DNA of 64,000 nucleotides from Siphonodentalium dalli (lineage: Eukaryota; Mollusca; Scaphopoda; Gadilida; Siphonodentaliidae), in NCBI GenBank assembly GCA_032622095.1, contig CP136067.1, positions 199,602,052 through 199,666,051 of the forward strand. The letters are read 5' to 3'. Each line of letters opens with the position of its first letter. The stretch's first letter is position 1. A program made the translations under genes and the position numbers. Below, piece after piece: positions 55,147 to 64,000 of this stretch. Below the pieces are notes generated by a model that saw only the letters and a program-made list of their open reading frames with translations, did not search any database and was not told the DNA's origin.

Positions 55147-55725
55147 TACCAATTAATGTCATTATGGCAGTGGTATCTCAGCGGAGGGATGGGAGATAAG
55201 ACTGCCTGGAGTTTGTGAAGTGACCTTTGATTAATACCCTAAAATTCACTGCCTGTTTGCATATACATAAAACTGTGCTCGCAGAACGGATGATTGCGTT
55301 TCACATGCACGACACATTGTGATGCACATTATGATTTACATACATGCACATGTACCAGCTGCATGTACTGCCTCATATCTGCCTACATAATCACATCATT
55401 TTTCACGAATTGACAGCAGTGCTATGTAACATATTGTCTGGATATACATCGACAATGACGAGTTGGAAGAATAAAATGGACGTTATGAACATCAACGTAT
55501 GCATGCAAAACACGTGGGATTTTTGGCCATTGTGGTGTGAAATTCTCAAAAACCCCATTTGACAATTATTATAGCAAGCCGACGAAAGGCATATTTATTA
55601 ATATGTGTACAGCGTCAATTTGCTTATATTTTGAAGAAAGAAATGCATTCTGCGACGAATGTCTGTGGCAGAAGTTCCGCAGAACATATCATCAATAATC
55701 ACTTTAGTCATTAATCAATTAATAA
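55147..55725. other. Intergenic, nothing recognised
   Basis: No recurring element or exon seen. A 72-codon open frame at 55344-55562 has no motif. Confidence 0.4.
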
Positions 55726-56449
55726 AGGTACTCAATCCGATCAGACGGTCCCCATATACCACCAAGATGCAATAACAACAATATTTCTTCAAAATACGCT
55801 TTAGTTATAAGAATCGATTTACTGCAACAAAATAATGCTAACCACAGTGACTGTCAACTATGGTATCAAATTTCCCAAAACTTGTTATTTAGGCCTAAAT
55901 AAAAAAGACGTTTGTTTCCGCTAACCCGACCGACCCTAAAAAAAACAACAATTTTTTATTTAAATTTTTTTTTTTCTTTTTTTTTTCAATTTAGGTCCCA
56001 ATTCATATCATAACAAGATTGCAAAACATTAATATATTTATATATATTGCCATAAGAAATTTAAGTTTACAAAAAGATTTAAGTTTAACAGTTGGAATCA
56101 TACCGTACTGTAAAGTATGTTTGGCTTTATCTAGCTTTCATCTGTGAAAACTTCAAATAGTTTGAGTTCAGGTTTGTTATCATTCAGCCTTCAGACTTCA
56201 GGAACATTAACAATTTGATCAAATCAACCTGGTTATCAGGTGGGATATCATAATACCAAATGAAAAATTAACATAGAGATTAGTACTATAAATAGTAATT
56301 ACTAACTTAATAGACATTGTTTCTGTACTACATGATCATAGTCCATTGAACCAAAAGATATCTGACAATATCGTATAAGCATTTCCAATCCATACATATA
56401 AAACAAGAGATCGACTGTCGTCCGGTGCATACCGCCTGATGTGGGCATA

Positions 56450-57210
56450 TCTATAACTTATGATTGCTATATTCAGACAGATGGACCCAAAAAATCAGCA
56501 TTTTCATGTAAACAAAGATGAATAACTATAAAACAAAAAACCAAAACAAAACAGTTGAATGTGCCATTAAATGTCCTCATAGTGGTGAACATCCATAGAA
56601 ATTTTCATTGAGATCTGAGCATTACTGTTCAAGTTATGACCTCAGAACAGACGTCGGATGGACCAAACAGCCAACATTTCCAGAAAAACAAAGATGAATA
56701 ACTCTAGAATGGAAAAGCGGAACAGAACAATGGAACCCTATATTGAATGTCCTCATAGTAGTGAACATCCGTACCAAATTTCATTGAGATCCCAGCACAA
56801 CTGTTGAAGTTACGACATGAACAGACGGACCAAAAAGCCAATATTTCCAGATAAACAAAGATGTATAAGTCTAGAATGGAAAATTCGAACAAAACGATGG
56901 AACCCTTTTTTTAATGCCCTCATAGTAGTGAACATCCATACCAATTTTCATTGAGATCCCAGCACAACTGTTGAAGTTACGACACGAACAGACCCCAGAC
57001 AGACCAAAATGCCAACATTTCCAGATAAACAAAGATGAAACACTCTAGAATGGAAAATCCGAACAAAACGATGGAACCCTCTTTTTAATGTCCTCATTGT
57101 AGTGAACATCCATACATAATTTCATTGAGATCCGAGTACTACTGTTCAAGTTATGACATGAACCGACATCGGACGGACGTATGGATGGACGCACGGACGG
57201 ATAGGTGCAA
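56450..57210. repeat. Tandem units of about 180 bp
   Basis: Four to five units with CAGATAAACAAAGATGAATA, CTAGAATGGAAAATCCGAAC, AATGTCCTCATAGTAGTGAA and TTTCATTGAGATCCCAGCAC. Followed by GGACGGACGTATGGATGGAC and a C/T run. Confidence 0.85.
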
Positions 57211-57478
57211 AATAGTATACCCCCCCCCTTTTTTTTTTTTTAAAGGGGCATAAAAAATTGACAAAGTTATGTTTGAGAAACTTGATCAAATTGACCTCTC
57301 AGTAAAATTCAAAATACTGACTCTGCCCTAGATTAGCTCTAAATGCAATGGATTTTCAAAAAATTTCCAGGATGAGAACCCCCACCATCAGCAGGGGGGG
57401 GGGGGGGTCACCCCTCCCAAACCTTCCTCCGCTCAGGCCTTCAGGTTATGCTTTTGGCATATCATTGCCCAAAAACAG

Positions 57479-57641
57479 GTGTCCTAAAAAAATACCTAGA
57501 TCCTTCACTGAATGTGGAGGAGAAGGTGGTGTTCTGAAGCCATCACTAAGAGATCGGTACAAGACGGTCACTCCAATAAGTGAACAGTGCAGTGGTGCTG
57601 GACTGACTCCAGTTGTCGCCAGACCATATGGGAAATATTAG
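57479..57641 (+). CDS. Possible terminal exon of an unrecognised gene (captured fragment?)
   Basis: After AAAAACAG the frame reads CPKKIPRSFTECGGEGG.. RDRYKTVTPISEQ.. GLTPVVARPYGKY and TAG, 53 codons with balanced codon use unlike the AT-rich surroundings; a candidate ATTAAA follows at 57690. I do not recognise the protein. It lies wholly inside the 55892-57918 element, so it may be a fragment picked up by the transposon. It could also be a chance frame; no upstream exon was found. Confidence 0.3.
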
Positions 57642-57955
57642 GATTATCAAAGACTATATTAGTATATAGACTAGTATATATGTAAACATTAAAGCATATG
57701 TAAGATTGAATTGGAGTTTATATATAGTTTCTCTGTCATCTGGGTTAACATGATTGGGGCTTAGAAGTGCATAGTTTGGGTTATTGACAAGTATTATGCA
57801 GTTATTTTGAAAGATACTGAAAAAAAAAAGTTAACCAAAAAAAAGAAGTTAAGCCTACCTACCTACCCTAATTTTTTTCAGCTCGTTAGCGGAAACAAAC
57901 GTATTTTTTTGTTAGGCCTTATCAACATTTTTTGCAACAAAATATGGCCGTATAT

Positions 57956-58230
57956 TGCTGAAGGGTACACAGGATTTTCAAAATGTGCTGAAGGGTTCAC
58001 ATGGTTTGAAATGTCGTTATAAAGGACATTCAGTTTTCGTATCTGCATTCTGCCATGATTTCTGTTAGAGAATAATTGTTTACGTTCCAATGAATATTAA
58101 AATGTACTGAAACAAACTGCTAATGGGCGCCAGACTTTCATAAACACAATTTAAGTAATGGTGTTTGTGCCGATCACAAACCCTATGTACACTTCAGCAC
58201 ATTTTCAAACCCTGTGTACCCTTCAGCACT
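57956..58230. mobile_element. Inverted-repeat element, TGCTGAAGGGTACACAGG ends
   Basis: TGCTGAAGGGTACACAGG at the left and CCTGTGTACCCTTCAGCA at the right, each followed by a second copy of TGTGCTGAAG / CTTCAGCACA. About 110 bp of its middle (58055-58165) recur at 62278-62390. Confidence 0.75.
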
Positions 58231-58458
58231 TTTTTTGGTGAGAGTGACCCCTTAATTCAGCCGTATTATTACTAAAGTATCATGCACGAAATAGTAAATT
58301 AGGAGCGTTTGATCGGATTGAGTACCTTTAATATCCAAGTCAGCATAAGTATGGTTATTTTGCTTTTATAACCACCCATTAATTATCATGAAACAAACGT
58401 ATTCACTCGATTCTATTTCTCCCACACGTGAATATCATATGAGCCCTGATTAAATTCC

Positions 58459-59030
58459 GTTATCTCCAGGGGGGGGGGGGGGTCGGAAAAAAAATTTCAG
58501 GCACGTATGGCATTTTTTCCATTTCGATAATTTTTTGTACCCACCCACCCCCACTGCCAATTTTTTTTCCGTTTTTGGCAGTTTTTTCCGACCATTTTTT
58601 GACACCCACCCCCCCCCCCCTTTTAACACTAAAACAGAGATTTGGGGGGGGATTCACTGTAAACAGCTGTATATGAATTTCTGTGCATACTATTGATCAT
58701 GGAATGTTAACATGGACATGTAAATAGGAATGAGTCATTTTGAGGTCATTCGGCCAAAAAAACATGGCTGCCAGCGGCCATCTTGGATTTCAAAATTTGC
58801 AACAAAATACAACACGATAACTGCCTGCAGACAGTTTACCGGTTAGAATTACATTATTTCTCTCATTCAAAGTGGTTTTGAAGCCAAACTCATTGCCAAA
58901 ACACTAAAAAACAAGCAGGAAATAATTTTTTTAATTGCGGAAAAAATTGATTGTCGGTGGCTTTGACCACCCACCCACCCCCGGCATACGTGCCGGAATC
59001 CCCCCCCCCCCCCCCGCCCTGTTATCTCTA
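58459..59030. repeat. G/C-run inverted-repeat element
   Basis: CCGTTATCTCCAGGGGGGG at the left and CCCCCCGCCCTGTTATCTCT at the right face each other. Inside are CCACCCACCCCC runs and a fragment of the GGCTGCCAGCGGCCATCTTG repeat. Boundaries approximate. Confidence 0.5.
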
Positions 59031-59282
59031 CAGTTCATCATTTTCACCATCGACTCCGATAGCATGTTCCAGTGTATTCACCATCATAAACCCGGAGTCA
59101 TCTATTCAAACAAATTTATTGTTCAGCTTGAGAATCGTGCCAATACAACATCAATATACTCAGAGGTCCTTGAGATTATCTGGTGTCATTCAATATCATA
59201 ATCTCAACGTCTCACGAAAGTCTCTATATTCCTTATTCCAGGTATGTACGTACATTATTTCTTGTTTCCTTCATAACTTTAA

Positions 59283-59743
59283 AGGTACTCAATCCGATCA
59301 GACGGTCCCCATACCATCAAGATACAAACAACAACATTTCTTCAAAATACACTTTAGTTATCAAAATCGATTTATTGCAACAATATAATGCTAACCTCTG
59401 GCAATTATGGTATCAAATTTCCCAAAAATGTTATTTACCAACATTTTGTTCAACAGAATATGGCCGTATTATCACTAAATTATATTAAGTATCACGAAAT
59501 TTGACCGTAGTACCACTTGATTTTAGAGTTATCCATCTTCGTCCGCAATTTTGTCCGAGACCCTCAGTTTGACCACGTGATTCTGGGCCACATACTATTA
59601 CACATCTCGAGAAATAACAAACTTCAAAAATCGATATATGATCACTCTGGGCTTTGATGGGTGGGTTCCTCGTGTCAAATATTTTTTTAACCCCGAAGCC
59701 AAAGAAATAGTAAATTAGGAGCGTTTGATCGGATTGAGTACCT
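59283..59743 (+). mobile_element. TTAA element, AGGTACTCAATCC family, complete
   Basis: 461 bp between TTAA at 59279-59282 and 59744-59747. Ends AGGTACTCAATCCGATCA and GATCGGATTGAGTACCT. The best-preserved copy in the window. Confidence 0.88.
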
Positions 59744-59798
59744 TTAATATCCAAGTCAGCATGAGTATGGTTATTTTGCTTTTATAACCAACCATTAA

Positions 59799-60803
59799 AG
59801 ACATATTATGGACTTGTTTGAGTGCGATAAACTTTTAAGTTAGCTCTCAGGCTCTATGCCAACCTGGGGAATGTAGCATTCTACTAACATCACCGTAAAT
59901 TTCAAAGATATCGACGATACCACTCCATAGAAAACATCGTCTGAACTACGCTCAATTGTAAATAATTACATCTCAATTCGAGACGCAACAATCGGCGATA
60001 AACTATAACGCAAACGATTTCACCATCTATATATATAGCGTCATTGCATTTAAAGGGGTACTGTACGCCACATGTTGTTGTTGGTTTCTATAGTCTCCGA
60101 GTCGGAGAATAAGGTAACAATTTTTCCATTATTTGAAAGTCTGTTGAGTACGAAGTCATGTTACGGATGACAAATTTACCGGAATGCAAAAATACAAATT
60201 GTCGTTGTCGAGTAATTTTTGTAAAGTTTTCAACCAAATGAATCAAATAAAAGTTATATTATATGCATACTAGTCCCATATAATCATTTAAGTTATTGTA
60301 TCGTCGCTAGTCAGTGAGTGGCTTGAGTATTCTCCCCGTATCATCATAATATTTTAAGCAATCGTGTGTGCGATCGGTTTAAAAATCCAGTATCCCTCAA
60401 TTACTATTTTTGATTACGGTAATTCGTAATTTAATTGACGCCATTTTATGGCTCCAGTCATAAATTCAATTTATATCAAATTATTAACTTTTAAATTATT
60501 AAATTTTAAGATAGCCTATTAACCTGAACGTTTACAGAATACATCTTCGACTCAAAGTACTTATGTTTCTATATATTATCGATATTAGATCGTTGTTGTC
60601 ACCGGAAATTTAATGAAAATGGCGTACAGTACCCCTTTAAGTAATATCTGAGACTAGTATACACGTATATACTAGTCCCAGGTAATATATAAGAATGACG
60701 ATGTGTGTTGTCAGTTTGGATTAATATTCGTGAAAATAACTACATTGAGCCAGATTATTCTCCATTTCTGTTTGATCACCCTACCAGAGTGTTTCACATC
60801 ACT
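59799..60803 (+). mobile_element. AGACATATTATGG-family TTAA element carrying another TTAA element
   Basis: Between TTAA at 59795-59798 and 60804-60807. The empty site is preserved at 58379-58382, where the same flanks (TATAACCACCCA and TTATCATGAAACAAACG) meet at one TTAA. Without the nested 60054-60636 insertion the element is about 420 bp. Confidence 0.9.
60054..60636 (+). mobile_element. TTAA element, AGGGGTACTGTACGCCA ends (copy 2)
   Basis: 583 bp between TTAA at 60050-60053 and 60637-60640. Nearly identical to 36514-37093 (a few substitutions and one 3-base gain), which suggests recent movement. Confidence 0.92.
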
Positions 60804-60867
60804 TTAATTATCATGAAACAAACGTATTCACTCGATTCTATTTCTCCCACACGTGAATATCATACAA

Positions 60868-62277
60868 GAAAACTAAGATGCATGCATCAGGTCAGCCATG
60901 AACTATTTAGCATAGAATAATTCAGTTCGGTTGCAGTTTCACAACGTTACAACTGACATACGATTACACAAGACGAACCTTGAATGTGGAACTATGTAAG
61001 AGTGAATATTAATGTTCTAAATCCCATGTTTCACCTTTAGTGGTAATGGGGTCGTACTTTATTAACACGCAAGTAGTGTAATTAAGTACGGGTAATTAGA
61101 AGTAACAAATCGTTTAGTTTCTATCGTATCGGCTAAAAGGGGTGAGCAGATTGCTGATGATGAATGCTCTCGTTAGCTGCCAATATAATGTGCATATTTG
61201 CCCCGTTACGTTTATACACTGTAGCATTGGCGGGCCAGAGTGTGTTGACATGTTAAGTGTTTGGTTCATTAATAACAGATCAGCAGGGATTTGTCGTGAT
61301 AACGTATGCGTGGAAATATGCTACCTAAACGGTTAAATTAACGGTTGATCTATTACACCACCGTGTATACTCGGTTTAAATAGGTATATTATATAGGGAC
61401 GTGTGCTCAATTTTGGTGCGGACCGATAATAAAAAAAAAATCAGAGGTAAATGTCGGCGGGCGGGAGGGCCATTTTTTCAATAATTTTTAAAGAAATTGA
61501 ACAGTTGCAGCAGCAGCAAAAAAAAGGGTGTACAATTGGCAAATGATGAGGGGCGGCGTGACGTGTAACTAGGATTGAAGTTAGATATGCAATTTGGAGA
61601 TTATTGGATGAGGGATGTTATATTAATTATATTAAAGGGACGAGGGGGCTTAGTTGTCGAAAATATTCATATTTGTTCCAAACACCGTAAACAGAAAAAT
61701 ATTAAAACGCATACATTTTGGTTCAAATATACGATCACTATCGCGTAAACATCATGCTCACATAAAGACCTACTAAATTTTACCTAAACAAGAGTCTGAT
61801 TGTGCTATAGAAGGCAGCTCAATGCTACTGGCTAATCACACACAAATGGTATAAACGCTCTTTATTATTTCCAAATAAGGAATTGAGCAACAAAGAACGC
61901 TCTTTATGTTTACCATCATAATATAAAGAAACACCAAGAAAGTAACTTGTTATGCTTTGTTTACATAACAATCGTCAAATTTACGACAATAACATACTGT
62001 TTATGAGATATTTCTCATTTGTATATTAACAAAGTATGTCTATATTTGAATATTATTTTCGTTTGTAGCGGTTTTTGGCAGGTGGAAATATGTTCACAGG
62101 ATACCCACCAAGGCCTTCCGTACCTTTAAGGTATACTGCAACTTTTTTTCTTGTCAATAGCAGAATACATAATGCTATTAAGAAGTGACGCAAAACACAG
62201 AACATTTTTTTTAATTATAAGTATTGAGCAGTGAGAAATATTTGAGTCGAGGAAACCAGTAACGAAAGGCGATATTA
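60868..62277. other. Intergenic, nothing recognised
   Basis: AT-rich. Short inverted pair GCTCTTTATTATTTCC / AAAGAACGCTCTTTATG near 61858-61920. No exon seen. Confidence 0.4.
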
Positions 62278-62390
62278 ACATGATTTCTGTCAGCGAATAA
62301 TTGTTTACGTTCCAATGAATATTAAAATGTACTGAAAACAAACTGCTAATGGGTGCCAGACTTTCATAAACACAAATTATGTATTAATGG
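62278..62390. repeat. Fragment shared with the 57956-58230 element
   Basis: CATGATTTCTGTCAGCGAAT to GGTGCCAGACTTTCATAAAC matches 58053-58165 with few differences. Confidence 0.75.
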
Positions 62391-62454
62391 TGTAACGACA
62401 TATTTCGTTCTTAATTGTCTAAAACAAAAATAGGGGATGGGGATGTTTGGATCT

Positions 62455-62720
62455 CTAGTTTAACGACATTTTTCGGTCTTTGTAGTTTAACGACATTTTT
62501 CGGTCTTTGTAGTTTAACGACATTTTTCGGTCTTTAATAGTTTAATGACATTTTTCGGTCTTTATAATATCTCAAGATATAGGGGGTATTTGGATCTCTA
62601 GTTTAACGACATTTTTCGGTCTTTATAGTTTAACGACATTCTCGGTCTTTAATATTTCAAGATATAGGGGCCCTTACTGGGTATTTGGATCTCTAGTTTA
62701 ACGACATTTTTCGGTCTTTG
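62455..62720. repeat. Short tandem repeat AGTTTAACGACATTTTTCGG
   Basis: About eight units of AGTTTAACGACATTTTTCGG + TCTTTGT; also GGTGTAACGACATATTTCG just upstream. A larger unit with GGATCTCTAGTTTAACGAC and AAGATATAGGGG recurs three times. Confidence 0.85.
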
Positions 62721-62828
62721 ATAGCAAAATGGAAAAAGTACATCTTTGGAAAGATGTGGTTGCCCTAAAAAGGAAAGTTGTTTGGTGATCTTGAAATGCA
62801 GTTTTTCTGAACAGTCTTCCTTGATTAA

Positions 62829-63220
62829 AGTGATGTGAAACACTCCGGCAGACAACGGGCAGAGTGATCAAATAGAAATTAAGAATAATCTTTCTCAAAG
62901 TAGTTATTTGTTACGAATATTAATCTAAATGGATGATACACAACGTCATTCTTTCATATTAGTTAAATGCAATGACTCTCGATGGCGAAATCATTTTTGT
63001 TTAATTATAGCCGATAGTTGCGCCCCGAATCGAGATGTAAATATTTACAATTTGGAGTAGTTCAGACGATGTTCTCTATGAAGTGGTGTGATAGATTTTT
63101 TTGGAAATTTTCAGTGATGTTAGTAGAATGATAACATTCCCCAGGTTGGCAAAGTGCCTGAGCACTAACTTATCAATTTCTCGCACCCGAAAAAGTCCAT
63201 AACAAGTCCATAATATGTCT
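62829..63220 (-). mobile_element. AGACATATTATGG-family TTAA element, copy in first tandem unit
   Basis: TTAA at 62825-62828 and 63221-63224; starts AGTGATGTGAAACACTCC and ends AGTCCATAATATGTCT, the inverse of the family. Confidence 0.85.
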
Positions 63221-63313
63221 TTAAGCATATATATAAATCTCCGAAAACCAAAATTCTAAAGCATTAAACGATTTCTTGAAATGCAGTTTTTCTGAACAGT
63301 CTTCCTTGATTAA

Positions 63314-63705
63314 AGTGATGTGAAACACTCCGGCAGACACCGGGCAGAGTGATCAAATAGAAATTAAGAATAATCTTTCTCAAAGTAGTTATTCGTTACG
63401 AATATTAATCCAAATGGATGATACACAACGTCATTCTTATATATTAGTTAAATGCAATGACTCTCGATGGCGAAATCATTTTTGTTTAATTATAGCCGAT
63501 AGTTGCGCCCCGAATCGAGATGTAAATATTTACAATTTGGAGTAGTTCAGACGATGTTCTCTATGAAGTGGTGTGGTAGATTTTTTTGGAAATTTTCAGT
63601 GATGTTAGTAGAATGATAACATTCCCCAGGTTGGCAAAGTGCCTGAGCACTAACTTATCAATTTCTCGCACCCGAAAAAGTCCATAACAAGTCCATAATA
63701 TGTCT
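63314..63705 (-). mobile_element. AGACATATTATGG-family TTAA element, copy in second tandem unit
   Basis: TTAA at 63310-63313 and 63706-63709. Same boundaries as 62829-63220, created by the tandem duplication rather than by separate insertion. Confidence 0.85.
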
Positions 63706-64000
63706 TTAAGCATATATATAAATCTCCGAAAACAAAAATTCTAAAGCATTAAACGATTTGCTATATTTCCAGGGCATATATTTCATCTGATTTTGCGAGA
63801 ATCCATATATACTTTTTCACGAGAATCCAGGGTAATTTGCAAGAATATTTACGAGAATCTAGATTTGGATTCTCGCCGAAATATAAGCCCTGATTTCACT
63901 CTGAAGTGTGCCTAAATGGCATAAATTGTACCGTGGTTCCCATGTTCGCCAAAGTGGCATAAATTTATTTCAGGATAATACTAATTTTAGGCATTCATTT

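Larger units (their letters stand above)
55892..57918. mobile_element. Harbinger-like element, GGCCTAA ends, TTA target
   Basis: GGCCTAAATAAAAAAGACG + TTTGTTTCCGCTAAC and the matching inverse end bound 2027 bp, flanked by TTA at 55889-55891 and 57919-57921. The intact target is seen in sister copies (CTTGTTATTTACCAACATT). A 3-bp TTA duplication is typical of PIF/Harbinger. Contains tandem repeats (56450-57210) and a possible gene fragment (57479-57641); no transposase recognised. Confidence 0.7.
55726..58329 (+). mobile_element. AGGTACTCAATCC-family element, interrupted by two insertions
   Basis: Left end AAAGGTACTCAATCCGATCA, right end TGATCGGATTGAGTACCTTT-like. It is cut at 55892-57918 and again at about 57956-58230, and has lost part of its middle. 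Its right flank is the same as that of 59283-59743, so one of the two arose by local duplication. Confidence 0.75.
62790..63759. repeat. 485-bp tandem duplication carrying a TTAA element in each copy
   Basis: Copy 1 62790-63274, copy 2 63275-63759, starting CTTGAAATGCAGTTTTTCTG. Only a handful of differences. Each includes an inverted AGACATATTATGG-family element plus the same flanks, so the whole segment was duplicated after insertion. Confidence 0.93.

Noticed and set aside
54607-55152. 181-codon minus-strand frame rich in proline
   Set aside because: Falls on the G-run tandem repeat and end of hAT 3; composition explains it.

Overview
The window looks like nuclear DNA of a marine invertebrate, most likely a lophotrochozoan and probably a mollusc. 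Genes are split by long introns with GT/AG junctions, the DNA is AT-rich, and most of the sequence is dispersed repeats, short non-autonomous transposons and tandem arrays. The mollusc call is inference from the repeat style and the protein families; no species is claimed.

Three protein-coding genes can be read. (1) 2846-28734, plus strand: uridine 5'-monophosphate synthase (UMPS). Ten exons join in frame to 430 codons; the first roughly 50 residues lie off or upstream of the readable part. (2) 40434-32995, minus strand: the complete coding sequence of an IMMP1L-type mitochondrial inner membrane protease subunit, in five coding exons (152 aa), convergent with UMPS. (3) 50336-51793, plus strand: a complete presenilin of 485 aa in one uninterrupted exon. 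UMPS (pyrimidine synthesis), IMMP1L (mitochondrial protein maturation) and presenilin (gamma-secretase) are unrelated housekeeping functions; nothing suggests a joint pathway. A possible terminal exon of an unrecognised gene sits inside a transposon at 57479-57641.

The UMPS introns (2945-28543) hold several palindromic MITEs, a 45-bp minisatellite of about 32 units (8491-9930), a 32-bp satellite (26617-27150), a second 32-bp array that runs into a splice acceptor (27373-27542), an hAT inserted in a MITE, and a 69-bp triplication of the PRPP-binding part of exon 2 (4823-5029). A 137-bp palindrome lies 15 bases after the UMPS stop codon. Two Helitron-like units abut at 29675-30962. The 41-46 kb region is a stack of nested transposons whose target duplications can be read exactly: two hATs side by side separated by 16 bp, one carrying a broken transposase split by a TTAA insertion, the other carrying an element that itself carries a Mutator-like MITE. 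A 16-bp satellite fills 47.2-48.25 kb, and more nested TTAA, hAT and Harbinger-like elements occupy 52-63.7 kb.

No new multi-gene system was found. The most unusual items are the duplicated PRPP-site exon segment, the number of separate element families sharing TTAA targets (with an empty-site/filled-site pair at 58.38/59.8 kb), the nested hAT stack, and the intronless presenilin. No tRNA, rRNA or CRISPR was recognised.
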